A stretch of DNA of 64,000 nt from Basidiobolus meristosporus CBS 931.73 (GCA_002104905.1 MCFE01000267.1:43627-107626); one strand, 5' to 3'. Positions 11,901 to 23,405 are shown, counted from the stretch's first letter. A program made the numbers and translations. The notes: generated by a model from the sequence alone, not told the origin.

Positions 11901-12855
11901 TGGCACTTAAACAGACAAAATCAGATCTCTTCAGCAAGTTTGAGATGTATGATCTTGGAAAATGAGCTATTTTCTTGGAATTGAGGTCAAATTTGACATA
12001 CCTATGCAGAAAATTTTGCTGAATCAGTCTAAGTACATCAGGGACATTCTTAGTTGCTTCAAAATGGAAAATTGCAAACCTGCAGCAACCCCTATGGACA
12101 ATAACCTCAAATTAAGCAAATCTAAGCCAGTTATAGATGAAAGTGGCTCAAATATGGACCAAAACTTTCCCTATCAATGAATGGTTGGTAGCCTAATGTA
12201 CTTGATGGTGTCTACATGTCCACATATTGCAGTGGCAGTTGGAATAGTCAGTCAATTCATGCAGAATTATGGATCAGGTCAAATTGCAGCAGTTAATCGG
12301 ATTTCCAGATATCTACAAGGTACCATAAATATGGTACTGGAATACTCTGGAGCAGCTAATAGGCAAAAATTTGATGGTTATAGTGATTCAGATTGGGGCA
12401 GGGATCTGATTGACAGATGCTCTACCACAGGCTATGTATTTCTTTATGCTGGTGCAGCTATTACTTGTAGTTGCAAGAAACAACCAACTGTGGCACTATC
12501 TACAACTGAAGCTGAATATATGGCTGCATGTCAAGCAACTAAGGAGGCTATATGGCTACAAAAATTATTCCAAGACTTAGGTTTTAATTCAGGTGAACCA
12601 ACAGGTATTTACAAGGATAACCAAAGTTGTATTTCATTAGCTAGAAATCCTACTAATCATGCCAGAACTAAGTACATTGATATAGAGCATCACTTTGTGA
12701 GGGAAGCTGTAGAAAATAATTTAGTGGAGTTAGTTTACTGCCCAACTGACAAAATGGTGGCAGACATATTGACAAAACTACTAGCTAGGCCACAGTTTGA
12801 GATTCTTAGTGAGAAATTGGGATTAAGAAATTATTTAGTTGAGGGGGAGTGTTGA
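8946..12855 (+). pseudogene. Copia C1 gag-pol polyprotein, decayed
   Basis: Order: gag with UBN2-like domain (from MTSTSKLSN; TAG at about 9027), zinc knuckle CNYCKMPGHCAREC (about 9632-9673), protease with the DSGAS motif changed to DFKAS (about 9793), GAG-pre-integrase (WHRRLRHIG) after a frameshift near 10170, integrase with LLxSDNGEEY where Arg CGA has become TGA (10574), then RT with YVDD changed to stop-VDD at 11864, and RNase H (YSDSDWGRD, STTEAEYMA; 12181-12855). Further frame breaks lie near 11018, 11518, 11965 and 12178. It ends at GEC-stop across the 3' LTR edge after the polypurine run GAGGGGGAG. Inserted in G1. Confidence 0.9.
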
Positions 12856-13218
12856 AATATTGAACTATTTGGTATCATTCTGCAGCTAAAAATTTACTTA
12901 ACAATTCTAGACTAGTCTTAGTCACTGTAGGACTCATTTACTGCCTTAACTTTGCCACTTTCTTCTGGTATATGATCTTATGATTATTCCCCTATAGTCA
13001 GGATCAAATTAGCACTATTACCAATCATTATGTACTAGCCCTGAAACTGTTCCAGAATGCTCCTGAATATCTAGAAACCCTCCCTACTTAGTGTTACAGC
13101 TGTATTACTTCTACAAAGGTATAAATACTGAGCTTCTTTATGAATAAACAACAGTTCAACTATTGTCGCTATTTCTTGATAAGTTACTTATGTCCAAATC
13201 ACTTCTTAAATTGCAACA
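12850..13218 (+). repeat. Copia C1 3' LTR
   Basis: 369 bp pair of 8541-8909, preceded by the polypurine tract 12841-12849. It is followed immediately by GGTTATGAGC, identical to the first 10 bases of the C1 primer site, and no target duplication with the left flank (GATCTAC) is visible. Confidence 0.9.
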
Positions 13219-14920
13219 GGTTATGAGCAGTGTATGTGGAACAAGTGAACTTAGCAAGGCACAGTTCTGTAGAGCACTAAGAAAAGGCACCCAGATGTTC
13301 CTCATGGCAGTGTTACAGGAGGATTTTTCTACTCCAGTACCACAGAAGGTTCAGACTCTTTTGAAGGAATATTCAGACATATATCCAGAAGAGCTTGTAA
13401 GCCTACCACCAGTCAGAGATGTGGATAATGCCATTGAAATAGGAGATAGCCCTCCAGTGAGTAAGACACCTTACAGAATGAGTCCATTGGAGTTGGAAGA
13501 GATGAAGCAATTAATAGATCAGTTACTGGAGCAAGGATATATCAGACCCAGCAAGTCACCTTGTGGAGCACCAGTACCTTTTGTGAAGAAGAAGGATGGA
13601 ATACTTAGGATGTGCATTGACTACCAAGCCCTCAAATTAGTTACCATGAAGAATAAGTACCCCATACCCTGGATTGATGAGCTCTTGGACCAACTCAATG
13701 GAGTCACAATTTTCAGCAAGATTGACCTCATGTCAGGATACAACCAGATTAGGGTGAAGCCAGAAGACATCCCTAAGACAGCATTCAGGACCAGATATGG
13801 AGATTACAAGTACTTAGTCATGAGTTTTGGACTCACCAATGTCCCTACAACATTCATGACCCTGATGCAGACCAACTTCCAGGAGTACTTAGACAAGTTT
13901 ATCATAATCTACCTAGATGATATATTGATATACAGCAAGACAGAGGAGGATCACTTGGTGCACATTGAAAAGGTCTCAAAGAAGCTAAGAGAGAACAAGC
14001 TTTATGGCATGCTACCCAAATGTGAATTCTTCAAACAACATGTTGAATGTCTGGGACACATAGTGACTGGCACAGGAGTAACCTTAGACCCTAAGAAGGT
14101 TGAAGTTATCAAGAATCTGAAGCAGCCCCATAGCATATCAGAGCTTGGATCATTCCTTGGAATGGTTTCCTATTATCAAATACTTGTCAAGTCCTTTGCA
14201 AGAATTGCAGCCCCTTTAACTGATATCCTCACAAAAGACAATACCTACAAGTGGGACATAGCTTGTGAAACGCCTTCCAGATGCTCAAGAATGAACTTGC
14301 TAAGCTGCCAAGCTTAGGAATACCTGACTTCAGAAAAGAGTTTACTCTGTGCACAGATGCTTCAGATTATGCAATTGGTGAAGTGTTGAGCCAAGAACAC
14401 AAGGGAAAGAACTACCCTGTTGCCTTTGAATGCAAGAAACTGAACTCAGCAGAACAAAACTATCCAGTGCATGTGAAGGAGATGCTTGCTATAATACACT
14501 GTTTGAAGACATGTAGATGCTATACTGAAGGAGTCAAATGTACTGTAAAGACTAATCATGCCTCCCTCAAGTATATATTTACTCAGAAGGTACTCTCTAG
14601 AAGAATGACAAGATGGAGTGAATACATTTGGCAATTTGACTTGTAGATTGTCTACTGCCCTGGAAAAAACAACACAGTTGCTGACACCTTATCAAGATTA
14701 GAACAAGTTGCACAACTCAACTTGGTGCATGAATCAGATTGGCCTAGCCTATTACCAAAGTACCTGGAGGACCAAGCCAGTCCTAATGCGGTGGATGAAG
14801 ATATCAAGAAGATAATCTGGGATGAAGCCAGCAAATATGTAGTACAGGATGAAACACTCTACCAGATTGTTGATGGAAGCCCCATTGCCTATTGCCCTTA
14901 TGTTTATTGACTGGATCTGA
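13219..14920 (+). pseudogene. Gypsy G1 reverse transcriptase and RNase H
   Basis: Resumes the G1 pol frame after C1. RT has KSPCGAPVPFVKKKDG, MCIDYQALK, FSKIDLMSGYNQIRV and an intact YLDD (about 13909-13920). A frameshift near 14270 leads into RNase H (CTDASDYAIGEVLSQ, HASLKYIFTQKVLSRRM). A TAG at 14644 precedes the YCPGKNNTVADTLSRL linker. The frame is then cut at 14920 by a solo LTR of the same family inside the start of integrase. Confidence 0.88.
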
Positions 14921-15285
14921 TGTTACAATCTGCCGCTTGAATGTTTAAGTTAGATCTGTTTTTAGTCAAATCAATTAGTATATGTAGGTTATCAGTATAT
15001 CAGTATTATCTATCAATCAGTAGCATTAGTCAGCAAATGAATCAGCAGATTCTTATCAGACAGAAATCAATATATTAAGTAGGATCTTATTGGATGATGA
15101 TGACGCAATCAAATGAGTCATCAGCCACAACCTACATTAGGAAATGCAATTAGTCTGCAATTGATCTGGCATAATGTATATAATGAGCTGCTGGAACCTC
15201 AATAAAAATCAGTTCAAGCTTTAGTGAATACAATGCTAGCTAAACTCCTTATTCCTCTACAACTCTTATACCAAGACTTGTAACA
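14921..15285 (+). repeat. Solo LTR of Gypsy G1 inside G1 pol
   Basis: 365 bp, TGTTACAATC to CTTGTAACA. Flanks are CTGA (14917-14920) and CTAA (15286-15289). Removing the LTR and one flank restores the integrase HHCC frame (LIHKLHNGYGHL), so this is a 4-bp target duplication with one G to A change. Confidence 0.85.
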
Positions 15286-16323
15286 CTAATACATAAGCTA
15301 CACAATGGATATGGACATCTTGCGATTGAAGGAACCTATAGCCTTGTGACAGACAGAGCATGGTAGCCCAGAATGAATCATAACATTGAGAAGCTAGTGA
15401 AAACATGCACAAATTGCCAAATCAACCAAGGCCAACCACAGAGAATTGCTGAACTCTTTTCCTTGGAGCCTGTAAGACCATTTGAAAGATGGGGAATTGA
15501 CTTTATTGGAAGACTGGCCACTACTAGGAAATGCAACCATTGGATCCTAGTAGCAATTTGCCATGCCACTAAATGGCCAGTAGCTAAAGCTGTACCCATA
15601 GCCAGTGAACAAGAAGTTGCAAGTTTCATCTACCATGCTATCCTTGTGAAGTCCAGATGCCTAGTAGAGGGTCTAGGTGATAAAGGTGCAAACTTTATGG
15701 CAAAGACATTGGAAGTATACCTGGAAACTCAGCAGATCAAACACTTGAAAACCTTGGCATATCACCCCTGAACTAATGGAGTCACTGAGCGGTTTAATGG
15801 ATTATTTGGAAAAATGCTGACCAAGTATGCAAATGCAGTTGTCAGTAGATGGGATGAGTATATAGACCACGCACTCTTTGCATGTAGAGTTAGAGTACAC
15901 AACACCACCCAGCAATCACCATTTTACTTAGTATATGGATGTAAACCAAGGATTCCAGGAGAACTCACACAACCAAAGCTTACAGACACCTTAGAAGATG
16001 AACTCAGTTAGCCAAGTAGACACCAGCAATTGGAACAAAGATGTCAAGAGGCACAGACCCAAGAATCTCAAAGTGCAGCAAAGATGAAGCAGAGATTTGA
16101 CTAGACTATTGCACTAGAAGCATTGACAGTTGGGAACATTGTATTGCTAAGAGACAACACTTGGAAGAAGTTTGAGCCACAATGGACAGGACCATTTAAA
16201 ATCATCAGGGAAAGTCCATTGGCAACTTATCTACTAGTGGACAAGCAAGGCAATATCCAGGAAGACTTAGTGCATAGAGACAGACTCAAGCTTGCAAGAC
16301 TTGCTGATAATACTGAACCGTAA
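15286..16323 (+). pseudogene. Gypsy G1 integrase, decayed
   Basis: Contains the HHCC zinc module (HNGYGHL ... CTNCQINQG), then the catalytic core: WGIDFIG (first Asp), GDKGANF (second Asp), and NGVTERFNG (Glu) after a TGA at about 15769. The C-terminal DNA-binding part reads WTGPFKIIRESPLATYLL and ends NTEP-stop at 16323. Another stop is near 16010. 16324-16384 is 3' untranslated DNA with the polypurine-type run GGCAGGGGAGAA before the LTR. Confidence 0.88.
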
Positions 16324-16384
16324 AGATACTGGTATCACAAGAAAAGAGATTCAGAAGAACCCTTTCAACATTGGCAGGGGAGAA

Positions 16385-16625
16385 TGTTATGATCTGCTGC
16401 TTGGATGTTTAAGCTAGATCAGTTTTTAGTCAAATCAATTAGTTACATGTTTGGGTTATCAGTATATCAGTATTATCTATCAAATCAATAGCATTAGTCA
16501 GCAAATGAATCTGTGGATCCTTATCAGACAGAAATAGATATATTTGGTAGGATCTTATTGGGTGATGATGATGCAATCAAGTGATTTGTCAGCCACAGCC
16601 TACATTAAGAAGTACAATTAGTCAG
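16385..16625 (+). repeat. Gypsy G1 3' LTR, truncated
   Basis: Starts TGTTATGATCTGC like the 5' LTR and follows it for about 240 bp, then changes at about GTCAGCA into T-element gene2. The missing 125 bp and the missing gene2 terminus point to a deletion across the junction. Confidence 0.85.
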
Positions 16626-18501
16626 CACTATTCATTCACTATTTCCCACATTTCCTGGTCTTCAGCCAGCACTGCAAGGCCAAGCACCTCATCTGCCAGT
16701 CTTTGCACTAAATACTTGCATTATTTAAGTGCATTTTCTTGAGAACTGCTCTTGAAGAAGTGTTGCAACCTCTTGGTGTGCATGTTAATGTACCAAAATT
16801 ACACTGAAGGCATTGTGATAGTCTTTTGAGCTCTTGACCTTGTAGCCTTGTCTGTTAGTTGGATCCCTACTCTGACAAAAATGGAGGTATGTGGAGGCTG
16901 TGGTAGACAAATTGCCTTTTTCTGCAAACTCATCTACCATGCTGAAGTGTAGCTCACCTGGCTGCACTTCCAACTCTTGTGAACATAGCTGCTTTCTTAT
17001 TGGCAGTTCTTCTTGCCTATCCAGGAATTCAGTCTGTTCCAGGCTTGTGGCATTAATTGGCAAGAACTGCTGTTTTTTTGCATGTTTCCCTCTCTCAGGC
17101 TTGGGCAGACATTTTTCCCTTTACCTTTTTCTTTATCACTGCCAGGTCTTTCACTACTATTATGTCTGAGCACTTCTTGTAGTTAAATGCATTTTCTCCT
17201 GGATAAATTCTGCACTGACGCATCTGTTTTGGTCTGCTTGTCCCTTGCCAGCACTCTTCTGGCAACCTGACATTTCTTTTCTGCTTGCTACAAGCTCCCA
17301 ACTGTAGTTGTGACAGGCTCCTGTAAAAACTGCTGGCTATTATCACTGCCAGGTCCTTCACTGCTACTCTGACTGAGTGCTTCTTCAGTAGTACTACACT
17401 TTTCCTTGATAAATATTGTGCTGGTGCATCTGTGTCTGCCAGCTTGTCCCTAATTGGCCCTCTTTCAGCTACCTGACAACTCTTTGATGCTTGTCTGCAG
17501 CTTTTGGGCCTGCTTGTAACAGGCTATTGAGGAAGCTGCTGGTTTTTAGCCATTGCACCCTGGTACTTCTGCCTTTGATAGTTTCTGCTATTCTTAAGAT
17601 ACTTTCTTAGCACACCAATGCTGGCCAAAAATCTATTTGCCTGTTTGAATCCACAACAATGCACATGGAACAAGTCAAGTGCATTCTGCTTGGCCTTGAG
17701 TTCCTGATGGGCCTGTGGTGTGCCTGCCTCAAGATGATGGCCTGCTAAACTTCTGATGGACTCTTGTATATTAGCCCACTCTTTGTTATTGCACTCAACG
17801 GCTTCATACATCTTCAATGTCTTTTGCTTTTTAGGCTTTAGTATAAACACCATATTGTCCCCCTCCCATGCTGTGATAGGTTTTTCTGTGTGCTTTATCT
17901 TTGAGCACTGTTGTTGCGCTTCGTAGACTGTACAATGTTCTTCTACTGTTACATTGGGAAATAGCTCAATTCTTGGCTGTGACATTGAGCCACTGGAGTT
18001 CCTTCTTTGCAGCAAAGATACTTCTTTCCCTACCTGGGATATTGATTGCTCTACACATATTTTCTGCTCATCCTGTTTCTGGACTAATTCCTGATTTCTC
18101 TGGCCCAATGCATCTATCCTATCAGCCACTGCACCTAATTGCTTCATTAATTCTTTGGTATGAGCTGACAACATACTTGCCCATATAGGTGGTGGTGATG
18201 TTATCATGGCTACTTGCTGATCTTCAACTGAGGGTACTGCATTTGCTACATTCTCATCTGCCTGAGCATAATGGTGAGCTTGTAACTCTGCAGACATTCT
18301 CAAATGCCTACTTGACTGAGAGCCTGAGGAGTCCACATTATTACCTTCAATGTGCACACTGTCCACAAGGCCATTTTTGAATGTATCCCAACCTGTGGCA
18401 TGGAATGTCAAAGCAAGCTGTTGTCCAACTGCTCTTCCATTGCCATCAGCAGTGGGGTTTGGTTGGGAACCAGACAACTTTGCTTTATTTTTTGGCGGCA
18501 T
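16626..18501 (-). pseudogene. T-element second gene (gene2), element T1
   Basis: The best N-terminal half of this unrecognised protein: 325 codons open from MPPKNKAKLSG (18501) to a TAG at 17521, where the intact codon is Glu. Parts in order: polar Ser-rich N-terminus, SVEDQQVAMITSPPP, a Gln/Glu-rich probable coiled coil (ELMKQLGAVADRIDALGQRN through SISQVGKEVSLLQRRN), a core with PITAWEGDNMVFILKPK and VECNNKEWANIQES, then two Lys/Arg/Ser modules (about 17095-17520) and the C-terminal domain, broken in several frames (16640-17063). It is divergent from Tnp2 at 18714 across 212 bp. Function unknown. Confidence 0.75.
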
Positions 18502-18713
18502 ATATATGGAAGTGAGTCAAACCAAAGGGGAAATAGTGTTACATATACGTGTGTATGTAGTACCACAACTTTATTTATAATGCTTACTATGCTGGGTCAT
18601 CATTGAATCTTACATATTTGTAGGTAAATGTCTCAAATACAACACTGTCTCAAGTCAACATGAGTATTGACCAGAAAAAGATATAATAGCGTTAAGTTGT
18701 TGAAGGTCAAACT
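18502..18713. promoter_or_regulatory. Divergent intergenic region of T1
   Basis: 212 bp between the gene2 and Tnp2 starts. Collinear with 2756-2969. It includes the conserved block AACACTATTTCCCC (reverse strand) also seen at 48050. Presumed bidirectional promoter by position only. Confidence 0.5.
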
Positions 18714-20067
18714 GTGTGCCCCATGGACAAGACTACTTTGACTCAATGCCGTAAGAGCAGAGAAAAAAGACCATGTGGCTATTGTGGCAAGCATCTCAGC
18801 CATGAAGCACACATACAGCATAGGAAGCATTACAAGGATCACAGCCAGTGCTTTACCACCCAAGTCATATTTGACCATTCATTGGTCACTACTGAACTAA
18901 CATTATTATGCTTGCCAGTTGATACCTCTATATTGGCACCTGGTCATCTTTGTCACCTTTTGCAAACTGAGTCAGGTGAGTTTGTGATGCCTTTAGGCTC
19001 ACCTCAGCCTTCTGAATATGGCATGCAGAGTGATAGCTCTGACAAAGAAGGTTCACTGATGGATTTTGAGCCTATCTCCCCTAACAACAGTACCACATAT
19101 GAGCCCAGTCAAATTCCTACATGCAATGAGATAACACCTGTTGAAACAAATGCCAAGGATACTTTATGGAGCCAAGTGAGCCCAGTAATCTATCTACTGG
19201 TGAAGGATGTAATGTTGTGGCTAGAGAAGTGGGGAATTTCAACTGATATCAGTAATGGGGTCTTTGAGGATTCATTACTACTTCTTGCAAAAATCATAGC
19301 AGGATGCTACTTACCATGTACATGGTGCAAGCAGACAACTGTCATGTGGCTGGCAACTTATGATCAAGAGACTGTCCTGATTCCAGCATATGTAAACAGT
19401 TGCACAGCATTCACATCCAAAAATGCTATCATTGCAACATGTCTGAATTGTCAGGAATCCACCACCATTGAGGGAAAACATTGTTCACACTCCAAATGTG
19501 TTCCAGTCATACACTGCCTGAGGAAGCTGATGTGGTCTAACAAGTATTGCAAAGCTATACAGTACCGCACCCAGTATCAATCAAGTGCCAACATATCCAA
19601 TATATTTGATTGCAATAATTACAAATGGCCAAGAATCAAGGGCTACTTTGAAGGTATGTATGATCATGCCTTTGCTTTAGCACTTGATGGATTCTCATTA
19701 AACAAGTACTCTACCAGCAAATCCTGCTGGCCACTGATTCTCATTAATCTGAATCTGCCACCCATGTTACATAATCAGAGCAATAATCTGATGGTAGTCT
19801 CACTGGTATCTGGGCCTAAATCACTGTCCAACCTGGATAGCTACCTGTATCCATTGCTGGATGAGTTTTGTATGCTTTCCAGCAGGATGACATTAAATGG
19901 CTGTCATATAAAAGCACATATTATTATCCACATTGAAGATACCCCATTTCTACTGGGAGCAATGCATTTGCTTTTCAACAATACCCCTTTGCTAATGACC
20001 AAGTTATACATGAGGTATTTCAAGCTAAATGAGCCCTTTTGAACGCCAGAGATATTCAAAAGAATTG
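18714..20067 (+). pseudogene. Tnp2-like transposase, 5' half, element T1
   Basis: The longest Tnp2 frame in the window: 442 codons from MCPMDKTTLTQC. The N-terminus has a Cys/His cluster (CGYCGKHLSHEAHIQHRKH) that could bind zinc. The catalytic core begins at YDHAFALALDGFSLNKY; the Asp of LDGF fits the first catalytic residue of Tnp2 enzymes, followed by WPLILINLNLPP and SGPKSLSNLDSYLYPL. The second Asp region (IEDTP) is joined in frame to FLLGAMHLLFNN, deleting roughly 90 residues that T3 and T4 keep, including WYCCQMC. The gene is then split at 20067 by element T2; its 3' half is at 39986-41035. Confidence 0.82.
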
Positions 20068-21338
20068 CTATGATAATAATTTGGTCCTGCAAGTGGATCC
20101 AATCTGGCTCAGCCATCAGGATCCCAAAATGGGTCCATCATAATGCCTGCAGCATGAAATTATTGACCCTCCACATAATCTTATAATGCAACTGGGACAG
20201 CATTTTTCTGATTTAACTGCCTAATAAAGTAAAAAACCTGACAGTCTTTTAGCAGTCTTTTGAAAAGAATTGCATGGCATGCAAACAGTCATAGTGTGCT
20301 CTTCATTTACTTGAGTGGACTCAGCCAGCCAACTCATCCAATTGCCATATATAGCAAGAAATGTGGCACTTTGGCAAAGTTGTCTTATTAAAATTAGATG
20401 CTTGCTGTGACCACCCAGCTTTACATTACTTGGCTAATTACCTATGATTGAGGCTGCTTAGCTTCTTAATGCCAAAGGCATAAGTATTTCCATTTGCATA
20501 TCTGTCCTTGGTATCTTCCAACTCTTCCTGGCTGTCATCCATGTGCCACCACATCACACCCATGACAGACTTGAAGTATACATTATTGATGAGATTGGGA
20601 TATGGTAGTAAATATGACGTGACTCATCTTGCAATCTCCTTGCACATCTGCTCAAGAGGAAGCTCCCCAAAGGAAAAGCAAGGCCCAATATTCTCCACAC
20701 ACCAAGCAAGATAGGAAAAAGAATGGAAAGTGCAGTGGGGGAGGCCAATGCTTTCAACCTTATGCTTGTGGTACAGATGCACAAATCATGACTGAAACTC
20801 CTCACATAAAAGCTTTAGAAGCATCAAGCTGACAATGGTGATCTGCTTCTGGACAAACATTTCCTCAATGTAAACAAATGACTCCCAGTACTTCCAATAT
20901 ACTCTTAGTAGAAGTGGCTTCAGAAGGCCACTGGAATGAATACATATCTTGTTCATTCAGTCCTTGCACTTGTATTGTTGCATATGCATTTAAATGTTGC
21001 TGGTAGCCTGTGAGAAGTACTTAGGGAAGCAGATGCTCACAATATCTTGCCAATTCTTTAAAATTTCTCCAGCTTTTAGATAGCTCATTTATCTTGAAAT
21101 GCCCCATATACACCTTAGTCATAAGCATTGGGATATTATTGAAAAGCAAACGCACAGCTTCCAGTAGAAACCTCTTGCTGCAACAGACACTCCCTATCTT
21201 AATTATATTTGGTTTGCAATTAATTCCATAATTGGGCTAATGGCATAAAGCTTGCCAACTTTGCTGCAATTGCATGCAGACTTCTGTATGTTCCATCTGG
21301 AGGAAAATGATGCTCTGAGCATTGGTAATTGGATATTA
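20068..21338 (-). pseudogene. Tnp2-like transposase, 3' half, element T2 with its terminus
   Basis: Begins at the Tnp2-side end (CTATGATAATAATTTGG, cf. CCCTATGAAAGATAATTTGG at 41532), followed by the 3' region and the C-terminal coding part on minus (20395-21338: blocks matching ENIGPCF, DIKYNAN and KLNEPF-type regions, all with stops). It is cut at 21338 by Harbinger H2. The rest of T2 resumes at 38611 as gene2. T2 lies inside T1 Tnp2; the left flank AATTG is repeated after the other T2 end near 39986. Confidence 0.75.
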
Positions 21339-21925
21339 GACTAGTTCCAATGGAGAGTGCCACAGAGTGCCAGCCTGTTTAAAGTGCCAGATGGATCTGG
21401 TACTTGGATTCCTACCATAATTCTGGTGGTAGGGTCTAGTTACTGGTATTTTTACTCAATCCAGACACATTCCTTTTAGTGGATGTCTTTTTATAAAAGT
21501 ATATTGTGCCATAATAAGTATCTTAACTATTTCACCTGTTCTGCTGTTTTCTCCTATATATGACTTTCCTATGTATTTTCCTACTGACATGCCAATTCTC
21601 TTTAGATATCCAAATATATGCTCTACTCTCACTCTGAAATGATTAAATATGTTTTTGTAGAGCTTCTGCTTCCTGCTAAGCATGCCACTCCTTGGCTTTC
21701 TATGAGGTGTAATATATTCTAATCTCTGACAATCCCCTCCCACATAAGCTAAGTCTGCCACGCATTTCTCCCCCCTACTGAATTCTGGATGATTCTCTAC
21801 CCAGAGCACTCTATCATACCTACTTTAAGCACCTTGCCCACTAAACCAGATGATGTTATCCTCAATGTCAGACAGTGCTTAAAACATGACACAGTGGGTC
21901 ATGCATTTGCCCAAATAAAATAGTT
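21339..21925 (-). pseudogene. Harbinger DDE transposase, C-terminal part, element H2
   Basis: The right end GACTAGTTCCAATGG (21339) resembles the H3 left end GACTTGTTCCATTG, with subterminal TGCC motifs at 10-bp spacing. The minus strand keeps the second catalytic Asp (VADLAYVGGDC) and the Glu (RVEHIFGYLKR) in a 117-codon open stretch (21456-21809). An internal deletion joins RHFYSGKY-equivalent DNA directly to the divergent intergenic region, so the first Asp is gone. Confidence 0.8.
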
Positions 21926-22550
21926 ATGTTGTAAAAATCATCCTGATACTGCAACTTGGTGATTTTATTAATAATATACTTACAAGTCTACAGTCAAATA
22001 AGAGACTTGCAATATATGTGATCTGATCTATTTCAATGCAACTCAAGATGCACAATGCATAATAATTGGAAAATTCAACCATCACATTAGTTTTCATGTA
22101 TATTTCATATAAGACCAGATTGATTCCAATAGCTACTGTGTATATATAGAAGTCTGTATTATGGCCCCTATACCAAGTCTCAACTAATCTTTGGTACATC
22201 CCTGACTACACCCATCCCCCAGCTTACAAGCAAGGTACAGACAAAAAAGTCAATGTTGGGCTTGTTTGAGTTATTGCCAAATGACTTTGGTATGGGCCAA
22301 ATGTTTACAATGAGCCTTCATACAGATATATGGGCACTACTTGTAAATCTAGTGGAACTGGATACCTCAGAGATTTGACAGAGATGTAGGGAATCCAAGC
22401 AGGAAGCTGTGGCATGAGTTCTACATGAAGATGCCAGCAGATGTGTTTAAATGATAGATGTCAAGACAAGTATTGAAGTCATAAATAAGCTGAGAGTGAG
22501 GGGATTTGATGCAGAAGATGCACAAAATTTGCACAGTATAGGCCAGACAT
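21926..22550 (+). pseudogene. Harbinger ORF1, 5' part with upstream region, element H2
   Basis: 21926-22204 aligns with the H3 intergenic DNA. From about 22205 the plus strand follows H3 ORF1 (FELLPNDFGMGQMFTMSLHTDIWALL-like frame, then MIDVKTSIEVINKLRVRGFD). It is cut at ACAT (22547-22550) by the 3' LTR of G3. The frame resumes at 37029 after ACGT. Reassembling the two halves gives one collinear ORF1, so they are parts of a single element. Confidence 0.8.
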
Positions 22551-23320
22551 TGTGGTGGTGTATAGATCCAAGGGGTAGATATGTCCAAAACTTCTCAAGT
22601 GTTTTGTGTGTGGGGTGCTCACTGTGTGCAATAACCTCTGGCAAAAGCTTTCTAGGAGTACTTGGGTTCTGTCTCTAATCCAATGTGATGAAAAATGAAG
22701 CCACAAGCTTATCAAGGGAAAGCTATTGAGCTACAACCCCCAACTTAGTTGGTGTTGGAACAAGCAGTGATCACACTAATCAACAAGTCAGTATATTGAT
22801 AAAAGGGATGATGATTTATTGCTGAGGGATTGCCTCCCTTATATACTTTCTTGCTGGCTAAGTGATTACTGATCATGGTGCTCCAGAAGGTTCCAGAGAA
22901 CAATAGAAATCTTAATGACATCAGAATGAGCTGAGGGTATTCTAAGTAGGTGCCAAAAGGTTCTAACAGGCACAGCAAATCCAACCAATCAGAAATTAGT
23001 ACTCTGAAATCTGTGTAACATAATGATACCATATATGATATGGAAATGGCAGGGTTGGTGACACAGGTTGATTGTGTGTCACAAGTACTGGCGCAGATAC
23101 TTGTCTAATATAGAAGCAAATATAGCCAGTAATCTTACATAAAGTGAGGGATAACTTATGCAATAAGGTAAGCAGGTGTGATAGTCAACTGGCTTATGGG
23201 ATGGTACTGATCAGGTAAGACAAATGAGATAAAACTAAAATCAGTGTAGTAGAGATCTAGAGAAGTAGAAAATATAGGAATGAGCACATCTGTCAGTGGG
23301 TGTCCTGTGACACTACTGCA
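22551..23320 (-). repeat. Gypsy G3 3' LTR (internally deleted)
   Basis: On the minus strand it starts TGCAGTAGTG after the polypurine run GCAAGGGGGGTCAA and ends CACCACCACA. It lacks about 300 bp present in the other G3 LTRs. With the 5' LTR at 35964-37028 it brackets one G3 element flanked by ACAT and ACGT, CpG-decayed forms of one 4-bp duplication. Confidence 0.8.
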
Positions 23321-23405
23321 TTGACCCCCCTTGCAGCTTTGAGCATGGGTCAAAGCAGACTAAATGAGATGTGCAAAGTTCCTATGCTTGAACAATTTAA
23401 GTTGG

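Noticed and set aside
18714-20042. A 442-codon ORF that looks like a functional transposase gene
   Set aside because: It lacks about 90 residues around the second catalytic Asp, its 3' half is 20 kb away beyond nested insertions, and the frame ends by truncation, so it is listed as a pseudogene.
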